DNA of 64,000 nucleotides from JAFMPW01 sp041743085 (GCA_041743085.1 JBGTNL010000019.1:1-64000), one strand, 5' to 3'. Counted from the first letter of the stretch, positions 40,837 to 51,500 are shown. The notes: a model not told the origin generated them from the sequence alone. Translations and numbers: made by a program.

Positions 40837-41585
40837 TAATGCAGTCGTTCCGGAAAATTGGTGAAAATTCCGTCCACTCCCATATTTTTCATTTGAAGGA
40901 TATCATTGGGCTCATTAACGGTCCAGGTATAGATCTTAAAGCCCTCTCCTTTTATTTTTTGTGTATTTTCCCGTGTTAACTTCTTAAAATGAGGATTAAT
41001 GGCAACTGCGTTTAATTCTTTGGCAATCGGGATAGCGTCGGAAGGACTGTCATCTGTAAGCACAGCAATGGCGATATCCGGATTTATTCTTCGCATTTCC
41101 CGAAGTTCTTCCCAATTAAAACTTGAAATAATGAAATTATTCGGGTCCCACCCCCTTTCCCCTATATAGTAATTTATAATAAAATTTACGCGGTTGGCAG
41201 TTTTTGCCCCTTTCAATTCAATATTCAGTGGCACTTTGTTATCTATCAATTTCAGCACATCCTGGAGCAGGGGAATTTTGTGGTTTCCATGCAAAGTAAG
41301 CTGTTTTAAAGCCACAATGTTATAATCTTCTATATTCCCGCCCCCATTTGTAAGTCGGTCTACCTTCGCATCATGAAACACTACAATCTCCCCACTCTCA
41401 ATTTTAAAAACATCTATCTCAATCATGTCCACATCCAACTCCATGGCCTTTGCAACAGAGGCCAAAGTATTCTCCGTCTCGTGACCCATGGCACCGCGAT
41501 GACCAATTACCAAAATTTTATTCGAGCTGACCATATCCCCGCAACTTACCAAAATTAAGGTTACATATACCAATACAATTTTCAT
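40836..41585 (-). CDS. glycerophosphodiester phosphodiesterase, lipoprotein
   Basis: The preferred start at 41585 gives MKIVLVYVTLILVSCGDMV, a signal with lipobox LVSC, so the enzyme is lipid-anchored in the envelope. The catalytic TIM barrel begins ILVIGHRGAMGHETENT (His/Arg near residue 26-27) and contains DMIEIDVFKIESGEIVVFHDAKVDR, with the Glu/Asp metal ligands and second His. It releases glycerol 3-phosphate from phospholipid headgroups. It overlaps the BaiN-like gene by one base. Near glpK/glpF it suggests a small glycerol-lipid salvage group on both strands. Confidence 0.88.
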   Translation of the reverse strand: MKIVLVYVTLILVSCGDMVSSNKILVIGHRGAMGHETENTLASVAKAMELDVDMIEIDVFKIESGEIVVFHDAKVDRLTNGGGNIEDYNIVALKQLTLHGNHKIPLLQDVLKLIDNKVPLNIELKGAKTANRVNFIINYYIGERGWDPNNFIISSFNWEELREMRRINPDIAIAVLTDDSPSDAIPIAKELNAVAINPHFKKLTRENTQKIKGEGFKIYTWTVNEPNDILQMKNMGVDGIFTNFPERLH

Positions 41586-41688
41586 TTCAAAGAGATTTCC
41601 TGCCGCCAAAATTACGATTTGATGATGAGTTTAACAGATCACATAAGAAAAGATTCCAAAAGAAAAGTTAAAATAAATGGCAATAAAG

Positions 41689-41789
41689 AATTTCTTAAAA
41701 GTTTACCCGCCTTTGGCGGGCAACTATCCCTGCCTGCCGGTCTTTAGGCAGGCTCGAGGCAGAGCCATCGGGGAATTATTTAGATTAAA
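41689..41789 (+). repeat. interspersed intergenic repeat, copy 6 (full length)
   Basis: It has all parts: AATTTCTTAAAAGTTTACCC, the CCGCCTTTGGCGG hairpin, CTATCCCTGCCTGCCGG, a GGCAGGCTCGAGGCAGAGCC segment and the end ATCGGGGAATTATTTAGATTAAA. It lies nine bases after the GH13 gene stop (in reading direction) and before the phosphodiesterase gene. Confidence 0.8.
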
Positions 41790-41798
41790 GCCTGACTG

Positions 41799-43667
41799 TT
41801 AAAGTCTCAAAATAAATGATTCCAGGGGTTTTATCCGTATAGGGATTTTACCAAGCCCGCCGGCAATGGTCAACAAATGGGTTTCTGCTCCGTATAAGGC
41901 TTCGGTCATTTCAAAAGACCCGTCGGTCAATCCCCATTTTTCAATGATCGTTTCCGGTATTTTTAGATCAAAATCATAGGTCTTTCCGGTATCAAAATTG
42001 GAAACTATTATAAGTTTCTCCTCTTCGGACCATCTCACATAGGAAAGTAGCAGGTGGTCGTAATTCTCCGTGTTGGCCCTGTTGTACATATGAATATCTT
42101 CATAGCTTCCCATCAGGGCCGTACTGCTGCGGGTAAAATTTAGGAGGCGCTTGTAAAAATGCCTCAGTTCCCTTTCAGGATCGGTTAACTGCCCTCCATC
42201 AAACTTCTTGTCATTTATCCAGCGTTGATGATGCGGAACCCCTATATAATCAAAAATAGAGGTACGGCTAGGCGCTCCGTATCCGGCATCTTCAGCGCCC
42301 GGTTCTCCCACCTCCTGGCCAAAGTAGATCATGATTGGGGAGGTACTGATGGTTGCGGAGACGACCATAGCCGGTTTTCCCTTCGCAGCATCCCCCGCAA
42401 AATCCGGACTTGCGATCCGCTGTTCGTCATGATTCTCAAGGAAATGCAGCATATGATGTTCAATATCCTGTAAACCCGCTTGAATTTCCGGGATGTGGTC
42501 TGTCCACCCATACCCCTGCATGATGTGCTTCAGGCTGTCGTACAATTCCACTTTATTATAGAGATAGTCCATTTTCCCCTTGTATATATAATCCCTGTAC
42601 AACCATGGTTGATAGACCTCGGCAAGAAGAAGGGCTTTGGCATTTTTTACCTTAATATGAGAATTCAGATAACTCCAAAATTCTACCGGAACCATTTCCG
42701 CCATATCAAAACGAAATCCATCCACCCCCATATCTAACCAATAGATGGCAATATCCTTAAATTTTATCCATGAATCGGGTACCTCTTTGCCCTTCCAGAA
42801 GGCATGATGTTCTTTGTAATTCTTGTCCCTATACGCCTCGGGAAGTTGGTCAAAATCCATTGAACCATCCGGCCGAATGCCATAATTGATTTTCACCGTT
42901 TCATACCAATCGCTTTCATTTGGTTGGGCCAGGCGCGATCCATTACCCGTCCATTTAGCCGGGTTTTCATCAAATTTGCCATCAGCCAGCGGATGGTCCT
43001 CGCCCCCCAGCGGAAGATACCCATTCTGCCATTGGGGCAACCTAAATGCTTCGTTAGGGATATAATAAAAATTATTGTCGCGCTTATATTCTACGGAAGT
43101 ATCATCCGACGCCCCAAATGGTTCTAAACCAGGCGGGGTTGACTTACCTTCATACTTTCTGGCTACGTGATTGGGGACAATATCGATCAGTAATTTAAGG
43201 CCCGCTTTATGTGTACGTTGAACCAACCCCTTAAATTCTTCCAACCTTTTCTCCGGATCAACCGCGAGATCGGGATTTACATTGTAATAATCTTTTACGG
43301 CGTACGGAGAACCTGCACGTCCCTTAACAACGTCAGGGTCATCCATGGAGATCCCAATTTCAGAATAGTCGGTAACCAGGACATGGTGGGGCACACCGGT
43401 ATACCATATGTGTGTGATCCCCAGGTCCCTGATTTCAGATAACGCCTTCCTGGAAAAATCAGAAAATTTTCCTACCCCATTTTCCTCAGGCGTTCCCCAA
43501 CGTTTATTCGTGGTATTTGTATTTCCAAAAAGCCTGGTAAATACCTGGTAGATTACAATTTTTTTGTCATGCACATTGGATGGCCTAATATTTTGATTTT
43601 CTTTTATATCTGGTTTACAGCTGATAGTTGCGCTCACCATGAAAGCCAGCAAACACTTTTTGAACAT
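41799..43667 (-). CDS. GH13 alpha-amylase-family lipoprotein
   Basis: A 622-residue protein with lipobox TISC (Cys17), probably surface or periplasm-anchored like SusG. The catalytic barrel has VPNHVARKYEG, DGFRFDMAEM (nucleophile Asp321), LLLAEVYQPW (acid/base Glu350) and LENHDEQRIAS (Asp414). A C-terminal beta domain follows. It cuts alpha-1,4-glucan or maltodextrin. It is the last gene of the maltose run lacI, pgmB, GH65, GH13; the GH65 gene is 46 bases upstream. Confidence 0.9.
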   Translation of the reverse strand: MFKKCLLAFMVSATISCKPDIKENQNIRPSNVHDKKIVIYQVFTRLFGNTNTTNKRWGTPEENGVGKFSDFSRKALSEIRDLGITHIWYTGVPHHVLVTDYSEIGISMDDPDVVKGRAGSPYAVKDYYNVNPDLAVDPEKRLEEFKGLVQRTHKAGLKLLIDIVPNHVARKYEGKSTPPGLEPFGASDDTSVEYKRDNNFYYIPNEAFRLPQWQNGYLPLGGEDHPLADGKFDENPAKWTGNGSRLAQPNESDWYETVKINYGIRPDGSMDFDQLPEAYRDKNYKEHHAFWKGKEVPDSWIKFKDIAIYWLDMGVDGFRFDMAEMVPVEFWSYLNSHIKVKNAKALLLAEVYQPWLYRDYIYKGKMDYLYNKVELYDSLKHIMQGYGWTDHIPEIQAGLQDIEHHMLHFLENHDEQRIASPDFAGDAAKGKPAMVVSATISTSPIMIYFGQEVGEPGAEDAGYGAPSRTSIFDYIGVPHHQRWINDKKFDGGQLTDPERELRHFYKRLLNFTRSSTALMGSYEDIHMYNRANTENYDHLLLSYVRWSEEEKLIIVSNFDTGKTYDFDLKIPETIIEKWGLTDGSFEMTEALYGAETHLLTIAGGLGKIPIRIKPLESFILRL

Positions 43668-43713
43668 TTTTGTTTGAATGAATAGAAACGGTGCAATGCA
43701 ACGTTTCTCAATT

Positions 43714-46020
43714 TTATGTGGAAATAACTTTGCTAGGCTTTAGTGCCAGTCGTTCCCCATTCAGCCTAACAGACATTTCTTCCTTCCCTTCCAATTCAAA
43801 ACTGGTCTTCTCGTGGGTAACCATTACCTTAAGAATTCTGTTTCTAAAATTGATTTTAAAGGAATAGGCCTTCCATTGTTTAGGAATCTTTGGGGTAAAT
43901 GATAATTTATCGTTAACTATTCGCATACCCCCAAAGCCTTCTACAATGCTCATCCAGGTACCTGCCATAGAGGTGATGTGCAGGCCTTCTTCCACTTCCT
44001 TGTTATAGTCGTCAAGATCCAGGCGGGAAGTCCTTAAATAAAAGGTATAGGCCTGTTTCATCCTATCCAGTTTGGCTGCCTGGATACAATGAACACAGGG
44101 CGATAGTGATGATTCGTGAACGGTATAGGGTTCATAGAAGTCGAAATGCCTTTCTAATTCTTCCGTACTGAAATGATCTTCGAATAAATAAAACCCTTGG
44201 AGCACATCTGCCTGTTTTATATAGGGTGACCGTAATATCCTGTCCCAGCTCCATTTTTGGTTTATAGGCCGCTGCTTTTTATCCAAATCCGCAACGGTTA
44301 TCAATTGCTTATCTAAAAAACCATCCTGCTGCAAATAAATTTGAAGCTCTTCCGAATAGGGGAAATGAATATTATCCGCAATTTTTTTCCATTGCTCCGT
44401 TTCCGCTTTGGAAAGTTTTGTCTTGCCGATGATCTGGTCATAATCTTCCTTATAACCGTCTTTTACTTTTTGTAATTGTTCCAGCGTATATTCCATACAC
44501 CACTTTGCAATATAATTGGTATACCAGTTATTGCTTACATTATTTTCGTACTCGTTGGGTCCTGTTACTCCCAGGATCACATATTCATTCTTCTGAGCCG
44601 AGAAGGTAGCGCGCTGCATCCAAAAACGGGAAATGCCGATGAGTACCTCCAGTCCCATCTCAGGGATATAACTATAGTCTCCCGTGAACCTGAAATAATT
44701 GTAAATGGCAAAAGCTATGGCGCCGTTCCTGTGAATTTCCTCAAATGTTATTTCCCATTCATTGTGACACTCTTCCCCGTTCATCGTTACCATTGGATAA
44801 AGTGCCGCACCATTGCTAAATCCCAGCTTTTCTGCATTTTCTATTGCCTTTTCCAGATGGTTGTATCTGTACTTCAACAATTTTCTGGCTACGCTTTGAT
44901 CTTTTGTTGCCATATAAAAGGGAATACAATAAGCCTCCGTATCCCAATACGTACTTCCACCGTATTTCTCCCCCGTAAATCCTTTAGGGCCAATGTTCAA
45001 TCTGGAATCTGTTCCAAGATAGGTTTGATTCAATTGAAAAATATTGAAGCGGATCCCCTGTTGCGCCTTAACATCTCCTTCGATAGTAATATCGCTCCTT
45101 TCCCAGATTTTGGCCCATGCCAGCTTCTGTTTTTCAAGCAATGCTTCAAAACCAGTTGTAGTGGCCTTTTCCAAGGCACTTTCCGCTGCAGCAATGAGTT
45201 CTGTAGCCTTGTGGTTTCTCGAAACGGTATAGCCCCCATATTTATGCAGGGAAACCGTTTCTCCCCGGGCTGCTTCATATGTGTACTCCTGTCCTATCCA
45301 TAGCTCTTTTTTTAATTCAGAAGGAGCAACCTTCACCTCTTCGCCCTGGTAAAACAATTGCGCCTCCATAAAGGTACAGGTGTTGAAATTAGTCTTCATG
45401 GTATGCGCTTCAATGAATGCGCGCCTGCCTTTTGAAGTGACATTTGTGGTATTCCAGAATTTATCGTCCCAATTGCTGTCTTCATTCGTGATCCCACTGT
45501 CCAGATAAGGGGCGAATTTCACACTTACATCATCGTCTACCGCCGTTACTTCATATTTAATTGCCCCTACTTCATCGATATCCAGACTCAGGAAACGGGT
45601 TATTTTAACCTCAATTTGAACATCACTCGGTAAGGTTGCAACAAATGCTCGCTGATACCAGCCCTCTTTCATATTAAGTTCCCTGCGAAAGTTTTCAACT
45701 TTCTTACAGGTATTGAGATCTAATGGAGTCCCGTTGATTTCAACATTAATTCCTATCCAGTTAGGGGCGTTAAGTACTTTTGCAAAATATTCCGGGTATC
45801 CGTTTTTCCACCATCCCACCCGGGTTTTATCGGGATAGTAGACTCCGGCGATATAACTTCCCTGAAAGGTCGGTCCCGTATAGGTTTCCTCAAAATTGGC
45901 CCGTTGCCCCATAGCGCCGTTACCAATACTGAAGAGGCTTTCCGAAGATTTGACGCTGTCTTTATCAAAGCCTTCTTCAATAATAGACCAGGCATCGGCT
46001 TTTATATAATCTTGATTCAT
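43714..46020 (-). CDS. GH65 maltose phosphorylase-type enzyme
   Basis: A 768-residue soluble enzyme with the three GH65 regions. These are an N-terminal beta-sandwich with SSESLFSIGNGAMGQRANFE, a catalytic helix barrel with the conserved EECHNEWEITFEEIHRNGAI (a candidate general-acid Glu lies here) and VTGPNEYENNVSNNWYTNY, and a C-terminal region. The NNVSNNWYTN type is that of maltose phosphorylases. It phosphorolyses maltose to glucose and beta-glucose 1-phosphate, which the pgmB product isomerises. No signal peptide, so it acts in the cytoplasm on imported maltose. It has 302 bases upstream before pgmB. Confidence 0.9.
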   Translation of the reverse strand: MNQDYIKADAWSIIEEGFDKDSVKSSESLFSIGNGAMGQRANFEETYTGPTFQGSYIAGVYYPDKTRVGWWKNGYPEYFAKVLNAPNWIGINVEINGTPLDLNTCKKVENFRRELNMKEGWYQRAFVATLPSDVQIEVKITRFLSLDIDEVGAIKYEVTAVDDDVSVKFAPYLDSGITNEDSNWDDKFWNTTNVTSKGRRAFIEAHTMKTNFNTCTFMEAQLFYQGEEVKVAPSELKKELWIGQEYTYEAARGETVSLHKYGGYTVSRNHKATELIAAAESALEKATTTGFEALLEKQKLAWAKIWERSDITIEGDVKAQQGIRFNIFQLNQTYLGTDSRLNIGPKGFTGEKYGGSTYWDTEAYCIPFYMATKDQSVARKLLKYRYNHLEKAIENAEKLGFSNGAALYPMVTMNGEECHNEWEITFEEIHRNGAIAFAIYNYFRFTGDYSYIPEMGLEVLIGISRFWMQRATFSAQKNEYVILGVTGPNEYENNVSNNWYTNYIAKWCMEYTLEQLQKVKDGYKEDYDQIIGKTKLSKAETEQWKKIADNIHFPYSEELQIYLQQDGFLDKQLITVADLDKKQRPINQKWSWDRILRSPYIKQADVLQGFYLFEDHFSTEELERHFDFYEPYTVHESSLSPCVHCIQAAKLDRMKQAYTFYLRTSRLDLDDYNKEVEEGLHITSMAGTWMSIVEGFGGMRIVNDKLSFTPKIPKQWKAYSFKINFRNRILKVMVTHEKTSFELEGKEEMSVRLNGERLALKPSKVIST

Positions 46021-46177
46021 TTTCTATCTGTTTTTTGTTAATATGTCCGGGAGTTGCAGTTAAGTGAGATCAAAGAGTAGATAACTACTGATTATTGATT
46101 ATTTCGCGCAAAGCCCGCAAAGTATTTGGCAAAGACAAACAAAGAAAAGTCTTTTTAACTGAAGGGCAAAAATACTT

Positions 46178-46193
46178 CCCGATAGCTATCGGG
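46178..46193. repeat. 16-bp perfect palindrome, family 2
   Basis: CCCGATAGCTATCGGG is perfect and matches 12694-12709 in 15 of 16 bases, with the same AC after it. Confidence 0.65.
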
Positions 46194-46300
46194 ACTAAAC
46201 TCCGCTTTTGGTGCAAAAAAATTCCTGCGTTATCATTCCAAACAGAGTTATTAGGGGGTGCCCTGAAGACTATTCGGCCGCACCTGTATACCGCGCACTG

Positions 46301-46321
46301 TTCATTGTTCATTGTTCATTG
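46301..46321 (+). repeat. three tandem 7-bp units next to the pgmB stop
   Basis: TTCATTG is repeated three times head to tail. Like the glpK array it uses a 7-base period and begins within two bases of a stop codon. Confidence 0.7.
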
Positions 46322-46322
46322 T

Positions 46323-46994
46323 TTACTGCCCTATCAAAATAGCTTCTATGAGGCTGTTTAAAAAATCTTCCGTTATTTCGGTAAAATCATTAAAATTATA
46401 TCCGGCCTCGGTGAGAACGTTCGGATCTCCGATGCCAACGCTCATCATGTCAACGCTATTTGCCGCCTGGATACCTGCAAGCGCGTCTTCAAAGACTACA
46501 CAATTTTCGGGTTTAACTTTCAATTTTTCCGCAGCAATTAAAAAAACTTCGGGATCTGGTTTGGCTTTGGTAACCGCATTTCCGTCAACAACGGTATTAA
46601 AGTAAGAAATTAACCCCACTTTTTCCAAAATGGGCATTGCATTTTTACTTGCCGAACCTAATGCCATTGGAATATCCCTTACTTTTAAAAAATTCAAAAC
46701 CCTGGGGACATCCGGCAGGATCTCAGATTCATCCATTTTTCCGATATACGATAAATAATCCTCATTTTTCCCCGCCAACCATGTATCAAATTGCTTCTGA
46801 CCCACTTCTATCTTTCCCATTTCCAATAATATTTCCAGGCAACGTTTTCTGCTTACCCCTTTGAAGCGCTCATTCTGTTCCTCTGTAAAATCAATACTGA
46901 GCTGGTCGGCTAATTTTTTCCAGGCCAGAAAATGATAGCCGGCAGTATCAACAATAACGCCATCCAAATCGAATATAAATCCGGGTTTTTTCAT
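46323..46994 (-). CDS. pgmB: beta-phosphoglucomutase
   Basis: A 223-residue HAD enzyme. The N-terminus PGFIFDLDGVIVDTAGYHFLAW has the nucleophile and acid/base Asp pair (Asp10/Asp12) and the His that marks beta-phosphoglucomutase. The cap holds RFKGVSRKRCLEILLEMG, and the second and third HAD motifs are ALGSASKNA and VFEDALAGIQAA. It converts beta-glucose 1-phosphate from the GH65 enzyme into glucose 6-phosphate. It sits between the LacI-type gene and GH65. Confidence 0.92.
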   Translation of the reverse strand: MKKPGFIFDLDGVIVDTAGYHFLAWKKLADQLSIDFTEEQNERFKGVSRKRCLEILLEMGKIEVGQKQFDTWLAGKNEDYLSYIGKMDESEILPDVPRVLNFLKVRDIPMALGSASKNAMPILEKVGLISYFNTVVDGNAVTKAKPDPEVFLIAAEKLKVKPENCVVFEDALAGIQAANSVDMMSVGIGDPNVLTEAGYNFNDFTEITEDFLNSLIEAILIGQ

Positions 46995-47176
46995 GCTTCA
47001 ACGAATCAATTTAAAAGAGTAAAAAAAATCAGCTGAAAAGGATTTTAACGTAGCTTTCTGGTTTCTGGCCACTGTTCGGAATTGAATTGCAAAGAAATAC
47101 AATAATTTCTAAAAATACTGTTCTAACCCTGGTAATCGCTATAGCGTTAAATTGACAAATTTTCAAATTTCCCAAT

Positions 47177-48202
47177 TCAATTAACAGTGGATTCTCTTTC
47201 AATTAAAGTGGCCTTAAGGACTTCAGTTCTAAAGGTCTCTTTGCCTTCTTCAACTTCATTTTCCACTTTATCAATCAACATTTGGGCCGCAACCTCCCCC
47301 ATTTTCTCTCCATGCTGGGCCACCGAAGTTAATCTTGGGGAAGCAAACCTGGACAAAATCCCATCGGTAAAGCCTATAAAGGAAATATCTTCAGGAATTC
47401 TGAGGCCTCTCTTTTGAGCATGCCTCATGCACCTGACGGCGAAAATTTCATTTACGCAGAGTACGGCATCTATTTCCCTGGTCGCAAAGAACACTTCACT
47501 TTCCTGCTCATCTTCAAATTGATACGGTAATCTCAGCACAAGGTTCTCATCTATCTCCATTTGGTGGTCCTTGAGCGCCTGGTAATACCCCTGGGCCCTT
47601 TTTTCACTTACGTTCAGATAGCTTTCCGTAGTGATCAGGGCGATCTTTTTTCTGCCATTATTGATGAGCTTCTTAACAGCCATATATGCCGCTTCCTTGT
47701 CATTGATAACCACCTTATCACAAGATATTTCGTCCGTTATACGGTCAAAAAGCACCAAAGGGATTCCCTGTTCCATGACCTCCTTCAAATGGTTAAAATC
47801 GTTCTTCAGCTGCGTTTCGGCAGATAGTGCCATGATAAACCCATCTATGCTGCCATTGGCCAGCATTTCCATATTAATGACTTCCTTATCAAAAGATTCA
47901 TCGGAAACACAGACAATCACGTTATAGCCTTTGGTATTGGCATATTTCTCTATGCCTCTGAAAACAGTAGTGAAAAAATGGTGGACAATATCAGGAATTA
48001 TAACCCCTATATTCTTGGTACGCTTGTTCTTTAGGCTAATGGCAATATTGTTCGGTTTATAGTTGTAAAGTTTAGCAAATGCCTGTATTTTTTCTTTGGT
48101 ATCCCGGCTTATTTCGTCACTGTTTTTCAAAGCCTTGGAAACCGTGGAAATAGACACTTCCAATTCACTGGCGATGTGTTTAAGTGTTATTTTTCTTTTC
48201 AA
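47177..48202 (-). CDS. LacI-family transcriptional regulator
   Basis: A 341-residue regulator. The N-terminal helix-turn-helix is ITLKHIASELEVSISTVSKAL (residues 4-24) with hinge helix IAISLKNKRTKNIGVIIPDI, followed by a periplasmic-binding-like sensor domain (IVHHFFTTVFRGIEKYANTKG and CVNEIFAVRCMRHAQKRGLRIPEDISFIGF). It heads the maltose run. A LacI-type palindrome lies upstream of susC at 48445-48462 in the divergent spacer, so I infer control of susC, and probably of its own operon, by a sugar or sugar phosphate. Confidence 0.92.
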   Translation of the reverse strand: MKRKITLKHIASELEVSISTVSKALKNSDEISRDTKEKIQAFAKLYNYKPNNIAISLKNKRTKNIGVIIPDIVHHFFTTVFRGIEKYANTKGYNVIVCVSDESFDKEVINMEMLANGSIDGFIMALSAETQLKNDFNHLKEVMEQGIPLVLFDRITDEISCDKVVINDKEAAYMAVKKLINNGRKKIALITTESYLNVSEKRAQGYYQALKDHQMEIDENLVLRLPYQFEDEQESEVFFATREIDAVLCVNEIFAVRCMRHAQKRGLRIPEDISFIGFTDGILSRFASPRLTSVAQHGEKMGEVAAQMLIDKVENEVEEGKETFRTEVLKATLIERESTVN

Positions 48203-48342
48203 ATTTCCGAAGCTAAAAATATTAACGTGTGAATTTAAGTATAATCCAAGGAAATTCTAAAATTTTGATTTAATTAACAATTACAGGGAAGGCCGCTAAA
48301 GTTAATTGGCAAGAGACTGTGACGTCTGAAATAAAAATAATG

Positions 48343-48350
48343 TATATTTG
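48343..48350 (+). promoter_or_regulatory. possible -7 promoter element for susC
   Basis: TATATTTG fits TAnnTTTG. It is about 200 bases before the susC ATG and upstream of the operator, so a bound repressor would sit in the transcribed leader. No fitting -33 TTTG. Confidence 0.35.
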
Positions 48351-48444
48351 TTCCGGTTTTATTAAAATTTACACCTCATAAGTAAGGATTACATAATAAA
48401 TGTTACATTAGGTTATGGGTTCTACTATTTCTAAAAGTTATTAA

Positions 48445-48462
48445 CACGAAACCGTTTTCGTG
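48445..48462. promoter_or_regulatory. LacI-family operator upstream of susC
   Basis: CACGAAACCGTTTTCGTG has perfect 7-base arms (CACGAAA/TTTCGTG) around CCGT and contains the GAAAnCGnTTTC pattern typical of LacI-family operators. The LacI-type gene is the divergent neighbour, which makes it the natural partner. Confidence 0.75.
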
Positions 48463-48553
48463 GCCCCGCAATTAATAATGTATAGGTTTTTAACGATTTT
48501 TTTACATATGTTTAATGTTGGAATAAAATTAACTCAACTAAAATTAACTCTTT

Positions 48554-51500
48554 ATGAAGATTACGCTACTAAGAAGCCTTATTCTTTTGGGGGCATTTCT
48601 ATGCTTTGCAATGGTGGAGGCACAAGATGTATCAGGTACCGTTAGCGACCCAAATGGTCCGCTGCCAGGTGCCAGTGTTGTAGTCAAAGGCACCACCAAT
48701 GGTGCACAGACCGACTTTGATGGCAACTATACCTTAAGCAATGTTGACAGCAATGCAACATTGGTATTCAGTTATATCGGTTATGCCACGCAGGAAATTG
48801 CCGTAAACGGACAAACTACTGTTAATGTAACCTTGCAGGAAGATGCGCAGGCATTGGATGAAGTGGTCATTATCGGGTATGGTACCACTACAGTGAAAGA
48901 TGCCACTGGTGCGGTCTCCGCGGTAAATTCCGAAGATTTTAACGGCGGGGTTATTTCATCTCCGGAACAATTGATCCAGGGTAAGACCGCGGGTGTGCAG
49001 ATCACACAAACGAGCGGAGAACCAGGTGCGGGTATTGAATTCCGTATACGGGGTACAAACTCCGTGCGTTCCAACAATAACCCGTTGTTCGTTGTTGATG
49101 GGGTGCCCCTTGCAGGGGATGATACCCAGGCAAACGGACAAAATGTTGGGCTGGGCTCCAGTCCTTCTAAAAACCCATTGAACTTTTTAAATCCGGCAGA
49201 CATTGAAAGTATCAGCGTTTTAAAGGATGCCTCAGCGACTGCCATTTATGGGTCCAGGGGCGCCAACGGGGTGGTGATCATTACTACCAAGAGCGGTAGA
49301 GCGGGCACCGGGGTATTTGAGTTTGCCTCTTCCCTAAGTATTTCTACGCCCGCTGATGAATATGACCTGCTGAACAGGCAAGAGTTCCTCGCCGGAGTAG
49401 CCCAGATCACTGGCAACCCGCAGGCTGCCTCTGATCAGGACTTTGGCGCCAATACCAACTGGCAGGATGTGGTGACCAGAACAGCGGTATCCCAAAACCA
49501 GAATTTATCCTGGTCTACCAATTACGGAAAAGGAAATGTACGGGCCACCTTTGGGTATGGCAAACAATTTGGTGTCGTGGAAGAATCTTCTCTCGAAAGA
49601 ATTACGGGCCGGCTGAACTGGACACACCGTTTTCTGGACGATAAGCTTACCCTTAATTTACAAACAACGCTTTCCAGGGTAAATGATGAAGCCCCACCAA
49701 TATCCGGCAGCGCTGGCTTTAACGGGGATTTGTTGGGCGCGGCCTATTCCGCTAATCCGACATGGCCTACGAGCATAAACTTTAATCCCGGGGGTGGTTT
49801 ATTAAGTCCGTCTAACCTATTGGCAGTTTACCAAAGCACCGGTTTTACCGACAGGTTCCTGGGTAATTTTTCAGCGGAATATGCCTTTATTCCGGAATTA
49901 AAGGGTAAGGTGACCGTTGGCTATGATAATTCAAAATCTACCCTGTTTACAGGGATCAGTAAGGATGTTATTGGGTTATCAAATGGCGCACCGGGCAATG
50001 GTAGAGGTTCTGTTAACGACATCAATGTTGAGAACAGATTGTTGGAAGGGACACTAAACTACAACAAAGAATTCGGAAATTCCTCCCTGGATGCGCTTGT
50101 TGGGTATTCCTTTCAGGATTTCCACAGGGATGGCAGGAATGTTCAGGGATTTGGATACAGTACCGGTGAGCTGAACCAAATGGCATCAGACCTGGAAGAC
50201 GCTGCCAATGCCATTGAGCGCACCATCAGCGGGCGCTACCAGCAATACGGTATCGGCACCAACCAGAGCCAAATTTTTGTTAACCGGCTGTTCCCCGCTC
50301 CTGTCACCGACATGATCGCACCAGTGAGCATTCCTGTTCAGTCTATTTTTACTGATACCTTTGATACCACGGATGAACTACAGTCCTTTTTCGGGAGGAT
50401 AAATTATTCTTTGGCCGATAAATATTTATTTACCGCCACGATCCGGGCAGATGGTTCTTCTCGATTTGGCCCGGAAAACCAATACGGATACTTCCCGTCC
50501 GGGGCCTTTGCCTGGAAGATAGCCGAAGAAGATTTTATGGGCGACGGAATATCTACCTTAAAACTCCGTCTTGGAGGTGGGATAACAGGAAACCAGGAAG
50601 GTTTGGGTTATGGTAACTTTGTGCGCCGGGAACGCTACGGCGGATCCAATATTCAAAATGGGGGAGAAATAACCATCTCAGGTACAGGCCCACAATCTTT
50701 TGTAAACCCTGCGCTTAAATGGGAAGAAACTTTGTCCTATGGGGTTGGGCTCGATTTTGGTTTTGGCAATGACAGGCTAACCGGTTCTATTGATGTTTAT
50801 CGCAAGGAGACCAAAGACCTTTTGTTGCGTATTCCCGCGGCGCAGCCGTCCCCGCAGCCGTTCTTCTTCCAGAACCTGGATGCAACGGTGCTGAACGAAG
50901 GTATTGAATTTGCCATTGCCTATGATATTGCGCAATCGGAAGACTTTAACATGGATGCCTCGTTTAACATTGCCTATAACTTTAATGAACTGCAGGATTT
51001 TGCAGGGCAGATCCCGGCAGGGACCATCCGTGGTCAGGGATTGTCGCTGGCATTCGCACAGATCCTGGCAGGCGGCAGACCGTTATTTTCTTACTTTCTA
51101 AGAGATTTTCAAGGGTTCGACGCCAATGGCCAGCCCATCGGGGATCTTCAGATGTTTGTTGACGAAGATGCTTTACCGGATTACAATGCAGGTTTCTCCT
51201 TAAATGCAAGCTATAAGAATTTCGATTTCTCGGCATATTTTGCAGGGCAGTTTGGGTTCTCCGTATATAACAACACGCGCAATGCCTTCTTTACCGCCGG
51301 CTCTATAGCGAACGGCCGGAATGTTACGCCGGATGTGCTGACCAGTGGTGAAAGTGGTGCCGCCGCTGCCGAAGTATCTACGCGTTTCCTGGAAAAAGGC
51401 GATTTTGTACGGTTCCAGAACGCAACCCTTGGCTATAACTGGCCTCTTAGTGGTGAGGGGGCTATTAAATCGTTGCGGTTATCCGTTACCGGGCAAAACC

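Larger units (their letters stand above)
46021..46322. other. 302-bp spacer between pgmB and the GH65 gene
   Basis: Non-coding. It holds a 16-bp perfect palindrome CCCGATAGCTATCGGG at 46178-46193 (family 2, see 12694) and three tandem TTCATTG units at 46301-46321, directly after the pgmB stop on the minus strand. A promoter for the GH65/GH13 pair may lie here, but I see no exact box. Confidence 0.5.
48203..48553. other. 351-bp divergent control region between lacI-type and susC genes
   Basis: Besides the operator and the promoter box listed separately, it has a direct repeat AAAATTAACTC at 48525-48535 and 48540-48550, just before the susC ATG at 48554. No gene is visible. Confidence 0.6.

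Noticed and set aside
44476..45303. A 275-codon open frame on the plus strand inside the GH65 gene
   Set aside because: It is antisense to a gene with intact GH65 motifs, has no recognisable domain and a cysteine/phenylalanine-rich composition typical of a shadow frame.
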